This document shows, in pieces, positions 1 to 12,904 of a DNA stretch of 64,000 bases (the first letter of the stretch is position 1; the number at the start of each line of letters is the position of its first letter). Position numbers and translations under genes: made by a program. The notes under the pieces were generated by a model, which was not told the origin of the DNA, searched no databases, and saw nothing but the letters and a program-made list of their open reading frames with translations. The DNA lies in NCBI GenBank assembly GCA_029582265.1, contig CM055816.1, positions 27,324,366 through 27,388,365 on the forward strand. The letters are read 5' to 3'. Source of the DNA: Zoroaster sp. YZ-2022 (taxonomy: Eukaryota > Echinodermata > Asteroidea > Forcipulatida > Zoroasteridae).

Positions 1-2957
1 GGTTTCCGTCCCGGTGTCCAGACTGGCTCTTGCCGCGCTGGCAGGGTGAGAAAACGCTGGTGTTCAATTTGAAATAAAGAACAAGTTACTTGTTAACTAC
101 ATGTATGTGTATGATAACCATCAGCACCAGATCAAGAAATACATTTGCAGAAACAACGTCTTTCCAATTACATAATGAGATCAACTTTTATTTCAACAAG
201 AAATTAGTTTCCATTTAATTTATTAATGGAAAAACTAAATTATTAAGAGGGATACGAAATCAACAAATTTAATACATTTCCACAAGGGGAAATTTGTGTA
301 GTTCAATAATTAAAAGGAGGCTTCCCAAACCATTCATCACACCTGCATCCATACACAGTGTGGTAGTTTCACACACTGTAGCCAGTGCACGTAAACGGCT
401 TCGGCGAAGCCGAGCGAGGTCTCCGGGGTTCCCCGGTGCCCGGACTGACGCTTGCCTCGCTGGTTCTGGCAGGCTGAGAAAACGTCGGTGTTCAATTTGA
501 AACGATATGTAACCATAGATTTGCCTGATTTGTGAGGCCTCTCTTAGTATGTCACTGCACCGATTTTGAAGCCGACCTATGACCAGAAACTGGAGATCTT
601 TATTAATAAACATTTGAAGAACAACTTTATTGCACTTCTTCATTTGTAAGCACAATAATTAATTTTACTAAATGCAAATTCTTTGGAAATACATTGTGAA
701 GTAAATGAATTAAAGTAAATATATGAAAATCCTAAATGAAATGAATGTTAATCATATAGAGTACATTACAAATGACTCAGCGAGAGGATGGATCATGACA
801 TTAAAACAAATGTATACCCTACATGAAGACCCATGAGCATCACAATTATTTGTTTAGGCTGTTCATTTTATCTATTTTATTACAGGTTTTTCAGATGAAT
901 TTAAAAAAGTGCATTCAATTTAATACGCGACTCATTAAATATGATATGAAAATGAATGCTCCTTTACGTCATCATTCAATCAGCAAAAAGATAAATTAAA
1001 ATTCATAAGTTGAGCATTCTATCGTCATTTAACCCAACTCCTTGATAAAATAAGTAAGTTCCAATTGACAGTGTCGTTAAGTTCATCCAATTTCAAAAGA
1101 ACCAGTCACAAGCCATTGATCAAGAATTAATTTTTTTTTAATTGGCATTCATTTGTCACATTTTTACATTTCTCAGGCCCGGGTATGAAAGTTTATGACA
1201 GATTCATTATATGCAATGTTGAAGGGATGGAACAACAATATTTGTAAAATGTTACCAAAACTGCTTCTCTTGGAATCATTTTTATTTTAATTTTGTTTAA
1301 TACATTCCTAATGGCAGTTCCTCAGACTAAATAGTTTATTGTGAAGATTGATACCATCATCATCTTTATACCAACTAAGTTGTACATTAACATTCATAGG
1401 TATTTTTAATTTTTTTAAATATCAGTTCTATATACCTTTAAGACAAAAATATTAAATTGAACAAAACTTATTTTAGGTCTACTCTGTGTTGTGTGTCTTC
1501 ATTATAATTTTTCATAATAATTTACTTATTTTTCAACGTTATACAAATAAATTGCCCGACTCTATTTGCTCCATGTTCAATATTGCTGTTGTTAAGTGTA
1601 TATGACTATTTACCAGGCAATTTGATGGCTAACATTAATCATTTCCTCCAACCACTCTTACTCAAAGAAATTGACCATGAAGGTCCCCAAGTTGTGGAAT
1701 TCTGTGGAAATATTTTACAAATATTAAATATTTTAATTAAAACATAAACTAAATACCCAATTACTAAGTATTTATAATATGAATAAGATTCTTTGTTAAT
1801 ATGGGTAACATTGTCTTACTTACCGGTATCTTGTGTACATGTCCTTATGGGAGTTTAACATTTACTGTGTCCATAACATTATGAATATAGGGTCCCTGCT
1901 CGAACAAGCTTCATGCACATTCATAATTATATTAAACTATTATTAAATGTTTCATATGTTTACTATTATAATTTTGTTGTCCCCTTAAGTGTGGAGAAAA
2001 TAAAGAAAGCATTTAAAATGCATATAAATTTAATACACTAATATATATTAGTTGGAATCAAAACTGCAAAATGACGAATTACATTTAAAACATAACACAA
2101 ACACAAAAATTCATTGACATAAAATAAATCTATAATTAAAAAATGGGCAGAACGGATCCTTGTTACAAAACATTGCATGACAGTCAATTTCTTTCTTCGT
2201 GGTTTTTGTTTCATTTCATAGACAAAATAATAGAACTTCATCCAAGAATTGCCAATTTTGGTTTCCTAATGCACTTCTCTATTGGAATCAAAATGAGGCT
2301 GTTGTCTTAAATAGTATGGTGCCTTGCAAACTCATATTGATTTATTGTTAGCTGTCAGGTTACCAGACAAATATGGCCTCAATGTGATGAGGATCTGTTA
2401 AAGCATGGATAAGACGACTTCCAGGCAGGCAATGATTGCTTTAAATCAAAAACAATAAAGTCATGGCAAATTGACCATGCATGTCTAGTTTACTTACACG
2501 AGGTCGATGTCAACTATACTTTGCTCATATTGTCCATTTTGATGGAAATTGCCTATGCTCCTAGGAGGACGAAATTCAAGGCCTGTGAGGTGATCAGACA
2601 GTGTTAAATTAGATCAATAAAACACCGCAAGATTTATATATGTATGTGGTAGGCCTCTGTTCCTAAAACTAAGGGTATTGACATTGAGGTTAAATATGGT
2701 CAACAGCTTTATTAATTTAAGGACTATGTCAATAACTGATATGATGGGCCTTATCACTAACCATTCTGAAATTCAACAACATCTCTTGTCAACCGAATCC
2801 TTCCATCCTATAGGTGTAATAGGCCTTTAATTAATAAATCGCAGCCATCTTTGCTTTCCTGTACACAAGTCTATGAGAATCAGAATGAGGCACAGAATGT
2901 ACAACTGAACGAGTAGACATGTTCCTTACGATGTGATGGTTCCAATCATAATGATAC
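1..2957. repeat. Left copy of a 2.96-kb near-identical duplication
   Basis: This segment recurs at 18916-22016 in the same orientation. By eye the copies differ by about two substitutions (near 1408 and 2026), three single-base indels and one 136-bp insertion in the right copy. The window starts inside the repeat, so its true left edge is unknown. Inside it I see no convincing gene. Positions 1-80 and 410-505 are diverged direct repeats of each other, a perfect 8-bp hairpin around CGGCTTCG lies near 400, and 522-600 is an inverted, incomplete copy of the MITE seen at 32236-32515. The rest is AT-rich sequence without long open frames. Confidence 0.95.
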
Positions 2958-3030
2958 CGCCTGTAGATAGGGAACGTGACTATGATAGACGTGTGTGAGG
3001 AACAAACAATACACAATGGGTAATTATTAT
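2828..3030. repeat. Dispersed repeat, copy 1 (partner at 5545-5755)
   Basis: About 200 bp here align by eye with 5545-5755, sharing several 15-20 base blocks, for example around CTTTGCTTTCCTGTACACAA. Looser similarity continues on both sides: both have a GATAGAGGGCGGGCT block downstream (near 3257 and 6107). This is an old dispersed or local duplication. Open frames across it (129 and 90 aa on the minus strand) share peptide stretches only because the DNA is repeated; I see no known domain. Confidence 0.7.
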
Positions 3031-4183
3031 TCCATTTGGGGTAAAACGATAATGTAATACAGGGATGGATCCTGGGTGTCGATAAAAGGGCGGGGTTACA
3101 CTGCCAAACAAGGGGGCAAACAAATAACATATGATAAATTGATGTGCAAAGGGTGCAATTCATCATTGTAATCGTCATACGAGTAGATTTATACGCTATT
3201 ACGTGCGTTCTTTCTCCCACGCTGAATCCACCCCTAACTGATGAAACAATAATGGTGATAGAGGGCGGGCTATATACCTGCCAGAGACACCGTATTTTGT
3301 CTGGGGATAATATAGGTTTTCCCGTCCAATGTCAAAACCTTTTTGTTAATTTGTCGTTCAAGAATATTCAATTTCACGCCGTTTTAGTGATCCATTCTTT
3401 TTATATACTGTTGCGTTTAATTTAATTGATTTCAAAACAATAATTATTTCGTTCATATCATACCGCAAGTAATAAGTTCTAATTCGTTTTTCGGCATTCA
3501 TGACTTCAACTATATCATCCTGAAATTTAATGTTTCGCATCTTTTCGTGATTGATGCAATCAAATTAACAATCATCGATGCACAAAGGATTTTGTAGAAG
3601 TTTGTTATTTTCGTTTTCGTTAATGGGCAATCAATTCCAACGCGGCCTTGGCAAATTTCAGTGAGTTTTTCCAGGATTTTTGTTGTGAGTTGAGAAAGTC
3701 ACTAAGGCCTATATTTTTCGAAACTTCTGCTTTTGTTTCGCTATCCAATATCTGGATTGTTATTCCTGTGTCAATTTTTTTAAAGTAACGAACAAGAATC
3801 TGCTTATCCCTATGGGGTCATCTTGCATAACAGATTTGTTTACCTTCACTGTGCGCGGACGGCTGGTACCAGCTATAACCACGGACAGACTGAGCAGCGT
3901 ACTCTGTATTTACATCTTTTCGTTAGGAAGTGCATATGTTTGTGGTAATATCAGCCTTACAGAGTACGTACATGAGTGGCGAATAAGCGCCAGCGACATT
4001 TCTGTTTTTTACAAAGTGACTAATAAGAAAGTATAGGTAAATACGCTGTGCGTGCGTTGAAGTGACAAATGGGCGACCACGCGGCATTTGATTTTGTACA
4101 TAGTGACAAATAAGTTCAAGCCATCGTTACACATACAAAATCAACATTTTAAACAAAGCAAACACAGCAAAGTACCAACCAGG
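3031..4183. other. No feature recognised
   Basis: AT-rich unique-looking sequence. The open frames present (60-93 aa) are short, overlap on both strands and show no domain or splice pattern I can support. Confidence 0.5.
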
Positions 4184-4185
4184 TA

Positions 4186-4300
4186 CACTGCAAAATATGC
4201 GGTGTTAAATAACACCAGTGGTGTTACACCACTGGTGTATATTTTAACACCAGTGGTGCTACATCACTGGTGTATATTTTAACACCGTATTTTTCCAGTG
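4186..4300. mobile_element. 115-bp MITE with nested hairpins, TA target duplication
   Basis: The ends are inverted repeats: the left begins CACTGCAAAATATGCGGTG and the right, reverse-complemented, begins CACTGGAAAAATACGGTG. A TA dinucleotide flanks each side (4184-4185 and 4301-4302). Inside, ACACCAGTGGTG and its complement alternate, so the strand can fold into one long or two short hairpins. The TA duplication fits a Tc1/mariner-type transposase; the CACTG ends also resemble CACTA or Chapaev ends, so the superfamily is open. Confidence 0.8.
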
Positions 4301-4302
4301 TA

Positions 4303-5544
4303 CTTATTAAAGCCAAGAAACTGTCAGCAAAAATGTGTCCGACTTAAAACACGCTGGACAGTAAGCTACTCTAAAGGCCCGCGTGTGTGCCACATTTTCG
4401 CAACGAGCCTTATAAAAGGCTCTAACGTCATTACCTGACAACGGGTCTTGTTTTGACTTATTTTAATAACTGAGCGCACAATTGACCAATAAAAATCATA
4501 ACCTTTATTTGATATCCTACTTACTTCAATAGTCCAAACATAAAAACATATTAATAATTTCCACACTTGACCTTGATTGTTTACAGGATCAAATTACAAT
4601 AATGAAAACAGTCAATTTCCGAGAGAAAAGGTTACTCGTAACGCATTTTTTCCGGTTCGTCACTATGTAAAAAAACGCGACGATTTGATGTTTACAGTTA
4701 ATTGACAAGATCATCTTTTTAAAAAATAACGGGAAGAATTCAGGAAAAAAAAATATTTTCATAAAGTTCAAATTTTGTTTTCTTGAATAAGACAAAGCTA
4801 ACTCGTATAGAAATGCATACTCAAAGAAAGACACGTGGTACAAAGAACATTAGGACAAAAACCTTTATACATGTTATACTTCATTCCTTTAAATGACATC
4901 TGAACTCAAGAGGGCGCTCTTACATAAAGGCAGCATCGATCCTATCAAAACGGGTTTCACTGACGCCAAACACAGTCTAGGCTGTGTGTGCTCTGTATAT
5001 AGCTTTCAAACAGAAGCAATTATACAAATGAAATACAAACAATTAAAAATAAAAACAAAATCACATGTTTGTAGTTGTATTAGTGCAGTGTCAGTTTAAT
5101 TGGAAATGATATCACATACCAGTGTGTATTTTTATAACCAAACTTTCTCTATACAACTGTCAGCAGACGCATCATAAGTTAAATCCAAAGTTGTTGATCT
5201 GTAATATTTTCATACGGTTATTTAAGGACTAGATGTCAGAATGACTGATAAGATAGACTTATCCCTAACCATGCTTAAATTCAACAAGAACTTTTACATT
5301 ATAATGGATCATATTGCCCACAGTAGTAAACAAAAGAAACATAATTGTTCTAGCTGATAGATTTAGTTGAGACCAGCAGCAGCAGGCTTAACACTATTCT
5401 GACGTGGGATTTTTGTTGCATCTATAGCAAGGCTTATTTGAACCCCTTCAAACATCAATTAGCCAAAACATCTTGGAAAATGCAAAAAATATTACCATTT
5501 CTTACACATCCATATCCGTTGTAAACCTAATCTTTTCATCATAT
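4303..5544. other. No gene recognised
   Basis: AT-rich DNA with only short overlapping open frames on both strands. From about 5230 the sequence begins to resemble 2700-2830, the upstream part of the dispersed repeat. Confidence 0.45.
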
Positions 5545-5755
5545 AGGTGCAGTAGGTTTTTAAGTGTTATACCGCGGCCATCTTTGCTTTCCTGTACACA
5601 AGTCTATGAGAATCAGAATGAGGCACACTGAACCAGTAGACAGGTTCCTCACAATGTGATGGTTCCAATTATACCAATACCGCCTGTAGATAGGGAACGT
5701 GACTATGGGAGACGCGTGTGAGGAACAAACAGTACACAATGGCCAATAATGGTTC
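5545..5755. repeat. Dispersed repeat, copy 2 (partner at 2828-3030)
   Basis: Diverged second copy of the repeat at 2828-3030, in the same orientation. It has small deletions relative to the first (for example the block after GAATGAGGCACA is shorter). No coding function is supported. Confidence 0.7.
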
Positions 5756-6639
5756 CATTGGTAATAACTAGCGCTCTCAACGATGTGGCTCGGCGTATTG
5801 TACTGGATCTCGACCGTATTCGATGCCAACAAAAGGCACCGTTAAAGCAAATCATTGTTAGCAATTTTCAGAAATTTTCCAATTAATGATTTCTAATTTC
5901 TCAGAATTTCTTTCTAATAATATTTTTAAATCCAAATTAATGTTTTAAACGGAGGTGGATGTGAGTTGGGCCATGGGGGAGGACAGGAAGATCCGTTTAG
6001 GGGTGGCCATTGAATGTTGACGATTAGGATAATCAAAATCTACAACAATGGGCAGGAGGGATATCCCCTAAAGATTTGACGGGGGATGACCAATACAATT
6101 ATCCATCGATAGAGGGCGGGCTTTTTACCAGGATCACAGTCGTCTCTTGTCTCTTGTCTCTGCCTAGGTCAGGGAAGGGTTTAGGAAGTCATTGTGTATA
6201 CCCTGTAGCTAGAGGAAGGGGAAAGCGCCTTCCTATTATGCTCGCCAACCCCACCCCTCCCCGACACCCCAAGAGATCGTGGCTGGAATCCAACAGTGGT
6301 TCAACACTGGTGGTTCCAAATTGGGGCACGAAGGATAATGATCAGGCCATGTGGAAACACGTTGAAATTCCATTGTTTTATTTTTTTAGGTGTGGCAGAC
6401 ATAAGAGGGCGCTTTTTAGAATGGGTAAATCTTGTGCAACTGCAAGAGTTCACCCAATCTAAACAGCGCCTTCTTTTTGTGAGGAGTCGGAGAGGAGGAA
6501 AGGCGTGGGCGGGGAGAGAGGCAGGGGAGGAAATGCCGTGCCGATAAATATCAAGGGCAAATAAATATCCCCAAAATGAGTAGCTGGGACGTAGGATGCC
6601 CCTTGATATTTATTTGGTAACTTGGCATTTGATCCCCTT
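5756..6639. other. No gene recognised
   Basis: Mixed-composition sequence with a more GC-rich stretch at 6060-6560. The 128-aa and 83-aa plus-strand frames overlap each other and show no domain. The block near 6107 belongs to the tail of the dispersed repeat. Confidence 0.4.
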
Positions 6640-6830
6640 CCTCTCCCCACCCCAGAAGTCTCCCCTCCCTTCCTCCCGCACTCTACCCATCTAACTCCCT
6701 TCCTTCCCTTTCCTCTCCCTTTCCTCTCCCTTTCCTCTCCCCTTCCCCTTCATTCCACCCCTCCCCTTCCCCTTCCTTCCACCCCTCCCCATTCCTCCCC
6801 ACCCAATGCCTCTCCCTATTCAGCATCAAG
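6640..6830. repeat. CT-rich (polypyrimidine) low-complexity tract
   Basis: Almost uninterrupted C and T on the plus strand with loosely repeated CCTCTCCCTTTC and CCTTCCACCCC units. It produces an artefactual proline/serine-rich open frame that runs on to 7248. Confidence 0.9.
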
Positions 6831-9800
6831 TCGAAATTTAGTGAAAATTTATTCTGGTCCACTAAATTTTCGCCTTAATACTGGAAATGAAAAATATATA
6901 TATTTTAAAACAGGGTCCCTTTGCAATGTTATATTAGATGTCCCTTCAATAATGTCAGAGAGAGGTTTAGTTATCTATAGTCTCTGTAAACCTCCTGTCG
7001 CCGTTTGTCCTCATCTGTCAGGTCACGTGGTCAAGTTTAGAAGACTTCCTTTATACACAAACTCAGAAATGAAAGAAAACATTTGTATTCGGTTCCTATC
7101 ACTCAGTTTATTGCACTTGATTCGAACCAGGTTTTTCAACAGTATTAATTTAATTGAGGCTATCCAACATTTTCGACATTTGAGTACTCGGCATTTTCAA
7201 GATAAAAATTGCCAAACACGTCCATTATTCTCCTTTGAAAATGTCTGAAATTGTGGATGGCCTCTGACAGCTAATTAATAACATCAATGCGCTATGTATA
7301 GGCAATTTTCTTTTAATTACAACGATTGTTCTCAAAGATTGATATTCCGTGCTCAACGTGAGTTTATCTGGGAAATATATTTCAATTTTGAAATGCTGTT
7401 TTAGTTTTGTAATAAGGAGTAAAGAATGGTTATATGAAATTTAAATGAATTTATGACATTACGTCATCAATTCATTTAAATTGTATAATGGTTTCTCATT
7501 TAAAATGACATTTTTAACTTTTGTGACCAACACCGCTTGAGCATGGAATATAATTAGTAATATCTTTAATGACTTTAATTATAAAATTAAGTAAATTGTA
7601 AACAATTCAAATCCATTGTCAACAAAGACAGCTTAAATTCTGCAGACAACTTATGTTTTGTTTTTCATCAGTCACTTTCCTCGTATGTACGCTCACGTGA
7701 ATCAGAGAACAAAAGAGGGGTCGAAAACACATCAATTGACGGGTGCTTCGCCAAGGACATTTCAAAGTCCGCAGAATTCAACAGATTGTAATTGTTGACA
7801 AGAGACTAGGTATATGTAAATTCTACAAATACATTCAAATATTCATTTAAAAGATTTCAATAAAGATTTCTAAGACAAAGATATGCTGACAGATATAATT
7901 TCACAACATTTTGCCCGAGTCGCTGACTAACAATTACTGGCTAATAGAATGTAAAATAATTTTTGTATTATTACTCTTATTTTGTTTTTGTATATATACA
8001 TATTTTTTCGTATTTTTTTTGTATGTTTTTTTGTATTTTTTAAAGTCTTTTTTTTTTGTATTTATTATTATTAATTGTTAATAAGACCATGTAATAAATA
8101 ATAAACTAGTGATAGTCCTTTCAAATCGAAAAATCAGGTCGGATTGATTCATTGTATTTATTTATTTTCACCACATACAGCTACAACGCTGCTGCTTTCA
8201 TTGTAATCTCGTTTGGGGAAATATTACCGTCCGGCTGAACTCGACTGGGATTATTTTACCGTTCATATTCATCGTGAATATGCTGGGAGGAAGATGCGAT
8301 TGGAACGACCTACCCATTTTTTTAATTTAATTTTTTAAAATTATTATTAGACAATTATTTAACCAATTATTGGATATAAAATATATAACAGAAATCAAGT
8401 CAGGCCTAATCCATTAGGTTGAGCAAGGACGATCACCTTAATTAATATTTTGTTGACATGGTCTGTTATTTGTTCTCATTTTAGTATTAACCTTTTTCGG
8501 TAGTAAGTAAAATCCACTAAACAAAGCTAAACACACCATTCATATATTATTTAAACCCGTAGACTAGTTTGAAAATAAGGGATGGGATGGCTAAAGAGAT
8601 TATATATAACAATATTAGTAATATGTCTGTAAATGCATTCATACTTTATAAGAATGAAGAGATATTTATACAATAAATTTGAAGTTTCAGTTTATTCTCG
8701 TCATTAACGAGAAAATAGTGAACATGTAATCAGATTTGTTTGCATGTATTCAAATGTACAAAATGGATCCATTCCAAATTTGTAATACATTTCTCACTTT
8801 TTACAGAATCTCAGATTGAATAATTTCTCTAGATGTTTAGTACGAGCAAATAACTTCACATAAAGTAAGTTTTTAGATTATAATTTAGTAATCGTGTAAT
8901 CGGGTGATTACCAAAGGTGTACACTAACATTGCACATTTTTTCCAATGGAACCCATTACACATTTGTCGCAACTACACAATGATGTTTAAAATTATCATT
9001 AGGTTAAACACCAGAGCAAGTGCAACATGTCAGGGAGGGGGAGGGGGTTCATTCTCAAATACAGATCCCCAGTCTACGGGCCAGTGTTTACGATACTAAT
9101 ATGATTACATTTACAAATATTGTGTCATATTCGGTGCAGTGCATACATTTATAATTACAATTACATTCAACCAAACTTTAAACACCAAATATATTTTTCT
9201 ATCTGACCAAACAAAAATTCGCACAACTTTTCCAGCGGCCAAGAAAAGCCAGTGCGGAATTTTACGAAAAACAAAAGGAATTCTTGTGTAAATCGCTAAA
9301 AGGTCGAAGCCTTTTTCATGATTCCCAGCTTTGAAAACTTCATTAAGTGAACTAACAAGACAAATATCTCAAGTTCATTCAGTGTTATGTAATTCTTATG
9401 ATATAATGTACCGTGACAAACATAAAATGCTCTCAATTCAGTCAAGATAACTTCATATTTAAACTTCTGTCTTAATGTCCAAAGTGATGAGAACATTAGT
9501 AATTTTTTTTAAATATACATGTTCCAAATGATTCGCTATTTTACCGGCAAGTCTGGTTCAGTTATATTTTCCTATTTAGTAAGAAATGTATCAACCTTAT
9601 TGTTAGTGACATTGTAAAACCACTGACATTGTAAAAACCACTGTTAAACAGTCTATCGTAGGTGCCATTATTTTGAAGAGCAATGAATCCAGCTGCATCA
9701 TCAATGCATTCATTCACTTAATTTCTCGTTATCCATATCCAATCTTTTATCAATTATATAGCGTTGACCAAGGCTGTTATCGTACGGTATCTCCATCCCG

Positions 9801-10346
9801 TACCGATTTCTGGCCAGAGAAATTCAGCATACACTGTGCATTTCAAAGGACACATACATGTACATCTATCCAACGAGTGGTCATTGTCTGTATTTACATA
9901 ATTATACATGTACATACAGTGTGTATACATATGGATTCAAGCACTGTGTGTGTAATGACTGCAACGGGGGTTCGGATAGCTAACTGTAAGTGGGGCAAAA
10001 TTACGCGACCAAACCGTTCCAATGCGCCTTGGTCAAGGCTATCAATTATATTGTTAATCTCAAGAGATTTAATTTTCCAAAATGGTGAAACAGTTTGTAA
10101 AATCGTTAAAACAATTTCTTTAAATATTGAAAAAAAATAAACTGAATTAGCTTTCAACATGAGGTTTTCAAAATTAAGACCAAAATATTAGTGTTTCCAT
10201 TTATAATTATAAAAAATAAGGTTGGTATAAATGGATACCCTTTTCAGCTCCTGTTATTATTATTATTATTATTATTTGTAAACAAATAATTAGGGTGGAA
10301 AACACACCTTTTTGGTCTAAAATATAAGGCCTATAATAACGTATGA
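6831..10346. other. Intergenic, no gene recognised
   Basis: About 3.5 kb of AT-rich DNA. It holds T-rich runs near 7990-8060, a short G-rich run near 9036, and a TTA microsatellite of about 8 units at 10250-10276. The 155-aa plus frame at 9673-10140 and its antisense partner lack domain signatures and splice context. Confidence 0.5.
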
Positions 10347-10356
10347 TTTATTTATT
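10347..10356 (-). promoter_or_regulatory. Candidate polyadenylation signals of the lectin gene
   Basis: The minus strand reads AATAAATAAA here, two overlapping AATAAA hexamers about 165 bp downstream of the stop codon of the fibrinogen-related gene. The region is AT-rich, so chance occurrence is possible. Confidence 0.35.
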
Positions 10357-10518
10357 TATAATTATTTGTAATTAAATGATAAAGGTAGGCGTGATGTGTT
10401 AGGTGATTGTGGGTAGACGGGAAACACACATATTTATGTTTTTGACCGCCAAATAAAACTATTATTTTTATGATTCTGTTTTTTTCCAGTATGATTCCAC
10501 TAATGTTAATTGGTGTAC

Positions 10519-11550
10519 TTACATGTCTGTTTCACGCATTTTCATGCTGGATGCTTTGAGAGGATTCTGGTTTTTATGCCAGTAATACCACACAATGCCT
10601 TTCCTATCCTGATACTGCCCATCTGGGTAATAACGACCATTTAAGTCAGAGTAGAAACACTCATTATACCACCAGGCTCCTTCCCGGGATTGTGCACAAT
10701 TCCCCCCATACACATCATTGTCATTATCCTTTGTTGTGAAGTGCATTCCCCTGTGAGCCCAAAGAGAGTCACCAGCAGTGCCGCTCACATCGTATTCGCC
10801 ATAATTCAGTGTGTACTTCTCTCCAGTGATTTGGAAATCCGTGTATTTCGCGAATGCCGTATCGTCACTCCAATCTGTGAGAACTATGCGGAGGTTCCAT
10901 GTCCCGTGTGATTTATCAGAGGTCAGACTCACCAAGTTATCATTCCCTAACCAATGCTCCCCGCTTAGATCACCGAAGCCAGACTTATACTCACTCCAGT
11001 CACGATAAAAGTTAATATTACCGTCCTCTCTGCGCTGAAACACAATCCATCCGCCACCGTCAATGTCCATTTCACAATAGACTTGGAGACCGTTGCTGAA
11101 TCCGTCTGGGTAGATCTTGTAGACACCACTTGTGCGGTAACCTGCCTCCATTAGCCCTTTACAACTTCTGTAGCGATCAATCTCAGGCAATGAGAAGAGA
11201 GGTGTATTTTCATTTTCATCGAAGTACACACTCTCTTGATCTTCAACGAATGATTCAGGATACTCAGCCCTTGAGGAGTTGTTTAACTCACACAGTTTAT
11301 TGCATTTATAGAAGTTAAATGACTTACAGTCCTTATCCATGTTGCAGTCTCGTCCGCACATGACGTAATAGGGTACAGTTTTCTTGGCATACGTGAAGTT
11401 TTTGAGTGCTCGGTTATCTGCAGGGAGATATTCGTTTGCAAGCCCACCACATTGACTTCCCAAGCTTACCGCTTGTGATATCAGTGGTACTATAAACACG
11501 AACATCATTTTGAAATGGAGTACGCACATCAAGAGTACTTGCTGCGTCAT
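10519..11550 (-). CDS. Secreted fibrinogen-related protein (FReP) with a cysteine-rich PAN/Apple-like N-terminus
   Basis: The frame is open from 11589 (356 aa). I prefer the second Met, at 11550, because it directly precedes a hydrophobic signal peptide of about 28 residues ending near SQAVSLG. Numbered from 11589, residues 47-125 carry clustered cysteines (C47, C78, C82, C88, C96, C100) like a PAN/Apple module. Residues 138-352 are a complete fibrinogen C-terminal domain: CKGLMEAGYRTSGVYKIYP, GGGWIVFQRR, the C143-C172 and C298-C311 disulfide pairs, a calcium-site DNDND at 288-292, then GAWWYNECFYSDLNG. The length is normal and there are no frameshifts. Such proteins bind acetylated sugars in invertebrate immunity or adhesion; that role is inferred from the family. 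The coding region is a single exon. The TAA stop sits inside GTAAGT, a consensus splice donor, so an alternative spliced 3' end cannot be excluded. Confidence 0.9.
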   Translation of the reverse strand: MTQQVLLMCVLHFKMMFVFIVPLISQAVSLGSQCGGLANEYLPADNRALKNFTYAKKTVPYYVMCGRDCNMDKDCKSFNFYKCNKLCELNNSSRAEYPESFVEDQESVYFDENENTPLFSLPEIDRYRSCKGLMEAGYRTSGVYKIYPDGFSNGLQVYCEMDIDGGGWIVFQRREDGNINFYRDWSEYKSGFGDLSGEHWLGNDNLVSLTSDKSHGTWNLRIVLTDWSDDTAFAKYTDFQITGEKYTLNYGEYDVSGTAGDSLWAHRGMHFTTKDNDNDVYGGNCAQSREGAWWYNECFYSDLNGRYYPDGQYQDRKGIVWYYWHKNQNPLKASSMKMRETDM

Positions 11551-11738
11551 CTTCAATGTATTGTTTGTATATGGGTGAAAACGTTTCAATGTAAATCCAA
11601 TTAAATAAGTAGAACTATCAGTTTTTATTCAATCATTAAGTATTTCGGTATCATCGGTTGACCAACTGTTTGATTGAAACACGACTATACTGCACACGGC
11701 GCAATGTAGAAATGTCACACAGCTTCAACCGATGAGTG

Positions 11739-11744
11739 TTTATA
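11739..11744 (-). promoter_or_regulatory. Candidate TATA box of the lectin gene
   Basis: TATAAA on the minus strand about 190 bp upstream of the preferred start codon. A GC-richer stretch lies between it and the gene. The spacing is plausible for a short 5' UTR, but the hexamer is weak evidence in AT-rich DNA. Confidence 0.3.
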
Positions 11745-12584
11745 TTGAATGTTTGTGAACCAAAGGATTGCATGCGTAAAGCACTGATTGGTCAAAGTGA
11801 AGTCACTGATGAAAGGTGATTTACATGTATCACCTGATTGGTTGACAGAAACTTGATTAGGCTCAGCTTTATCTGTTTTTTGGTTTCCTCAAAAAGATAA
11901 AATTATTCACTAATAGACAGTCCCAACCTGAATTGTTTTAATGTTTCGAGGAAACAAAATACAAATTTTGCCTTTATGAATTAATGCCTATATCTATGAA
12001 TTTGTTTAGCACATAAAATGTTTGGATGAGTGATTTTACTGAAATATTAATGAAATAAATTAAATAGCCTAGTCCTGGCCTCCCCACTGCAGCTAACACA
12101 ATTCAACAACAGTATCAGTCTATCACCTAATTTGCATATCCAATATTTTTGTATATTGAAACCGTCCCCTCACAGGGCGAGAGACCAGTGGGTACGAGGT
12201 ATACATAAACTACAGGAACATCCTGGGGACGATGTTGTCGTTCATCATACTGAACACTATTAAGCCTAACTTTCACGTACGTGACCAATTCAAAACTTGA
12301 TAATTACTATGGCATTATTCGTTTTGTGTTTATTTAAGTTTATTACTTGGTGACCCCCCAAAATAGCAATTCTAATTTATTTCTCTTTAGAATGCCAGGA
12401 GTGTTCAATGATTGTAATGGTGTATTAGCTGAAGACAGTGTGAATCCAAGCTGTAGGGTAAATGAAAGGGGGAAACACGGTACAATCTGATAACTTGCCC
12501 GCTGGCTACACCGATCTGCCAACTAATGCACAACATGAATCCACGAATAAACGCACTAATTGTGCCTTTAAAGAGGATCTGATG
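11745..12584. other. Upstream region of the lectin gene, no feature recognised
   Basis: AT-rich sequence containing several short TGATTGG-type stretches (near 11785 and 11838) and no open frame above 60 aa. No repeat is recognised. Confidence 0.4.
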
Positions 12585-12745
12585 GCTAAGAGAGACCTCA
12601 CAAATCGGGCAAACGTTTATACCCCTATGTGAAAAAGTCGTTTAACACATCACGGCAGAAATCCAATTGATCCTTGATCCAGCAATTAAAAATGCCGACG
12701 CGCAGGTCTGAGATGACGCGTGCGGAGTACAGAAACCAGAGACTT
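12585..12745 (+). mobile_element. Truncated MITE of the AAGTCTC family
   Basis: Corresponds to the right part of the element at 32236-32515: shared blocks include CCTCACAAATCGGGCAAA and CACGGCAGAA, and it ends in AGAAACCAGAGACTT. The left terminal repeat is missing. Confidence 0.6.
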
Positions 12746-12904
12746 TTGTTTAACCTGTTAAGCTTTTACCTCAAACAGTTCCACACAATAATTTATGAGA
12801 CTGATGTAACTAAAAGGACAGCTCTTCAGAAATGTATAGTTCGAGCTTCTTTGACAATTATCTTTTTGACTATTAATATTTTACATCAAGCTTTATATAA
12901 TTAA

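Noticed and set aside
269..655. 128-aa minus frame present in both duplication copies
   Set aside because: Conserved only because the DNA is duplicated; part of it is an inverted MITE fragment and a hairpin.
6622..7248. 208-aa proline/serine-rich open frame
   Set aside because: Its first 65 residues come from a CT-rich low-complexity tract, and the rest shows no domain or conserved motif.
9673..10160. 155-aa plus and 88-aa minus frames
   Set aside because: Mutually antisense, low-complexity-rich, no domain.
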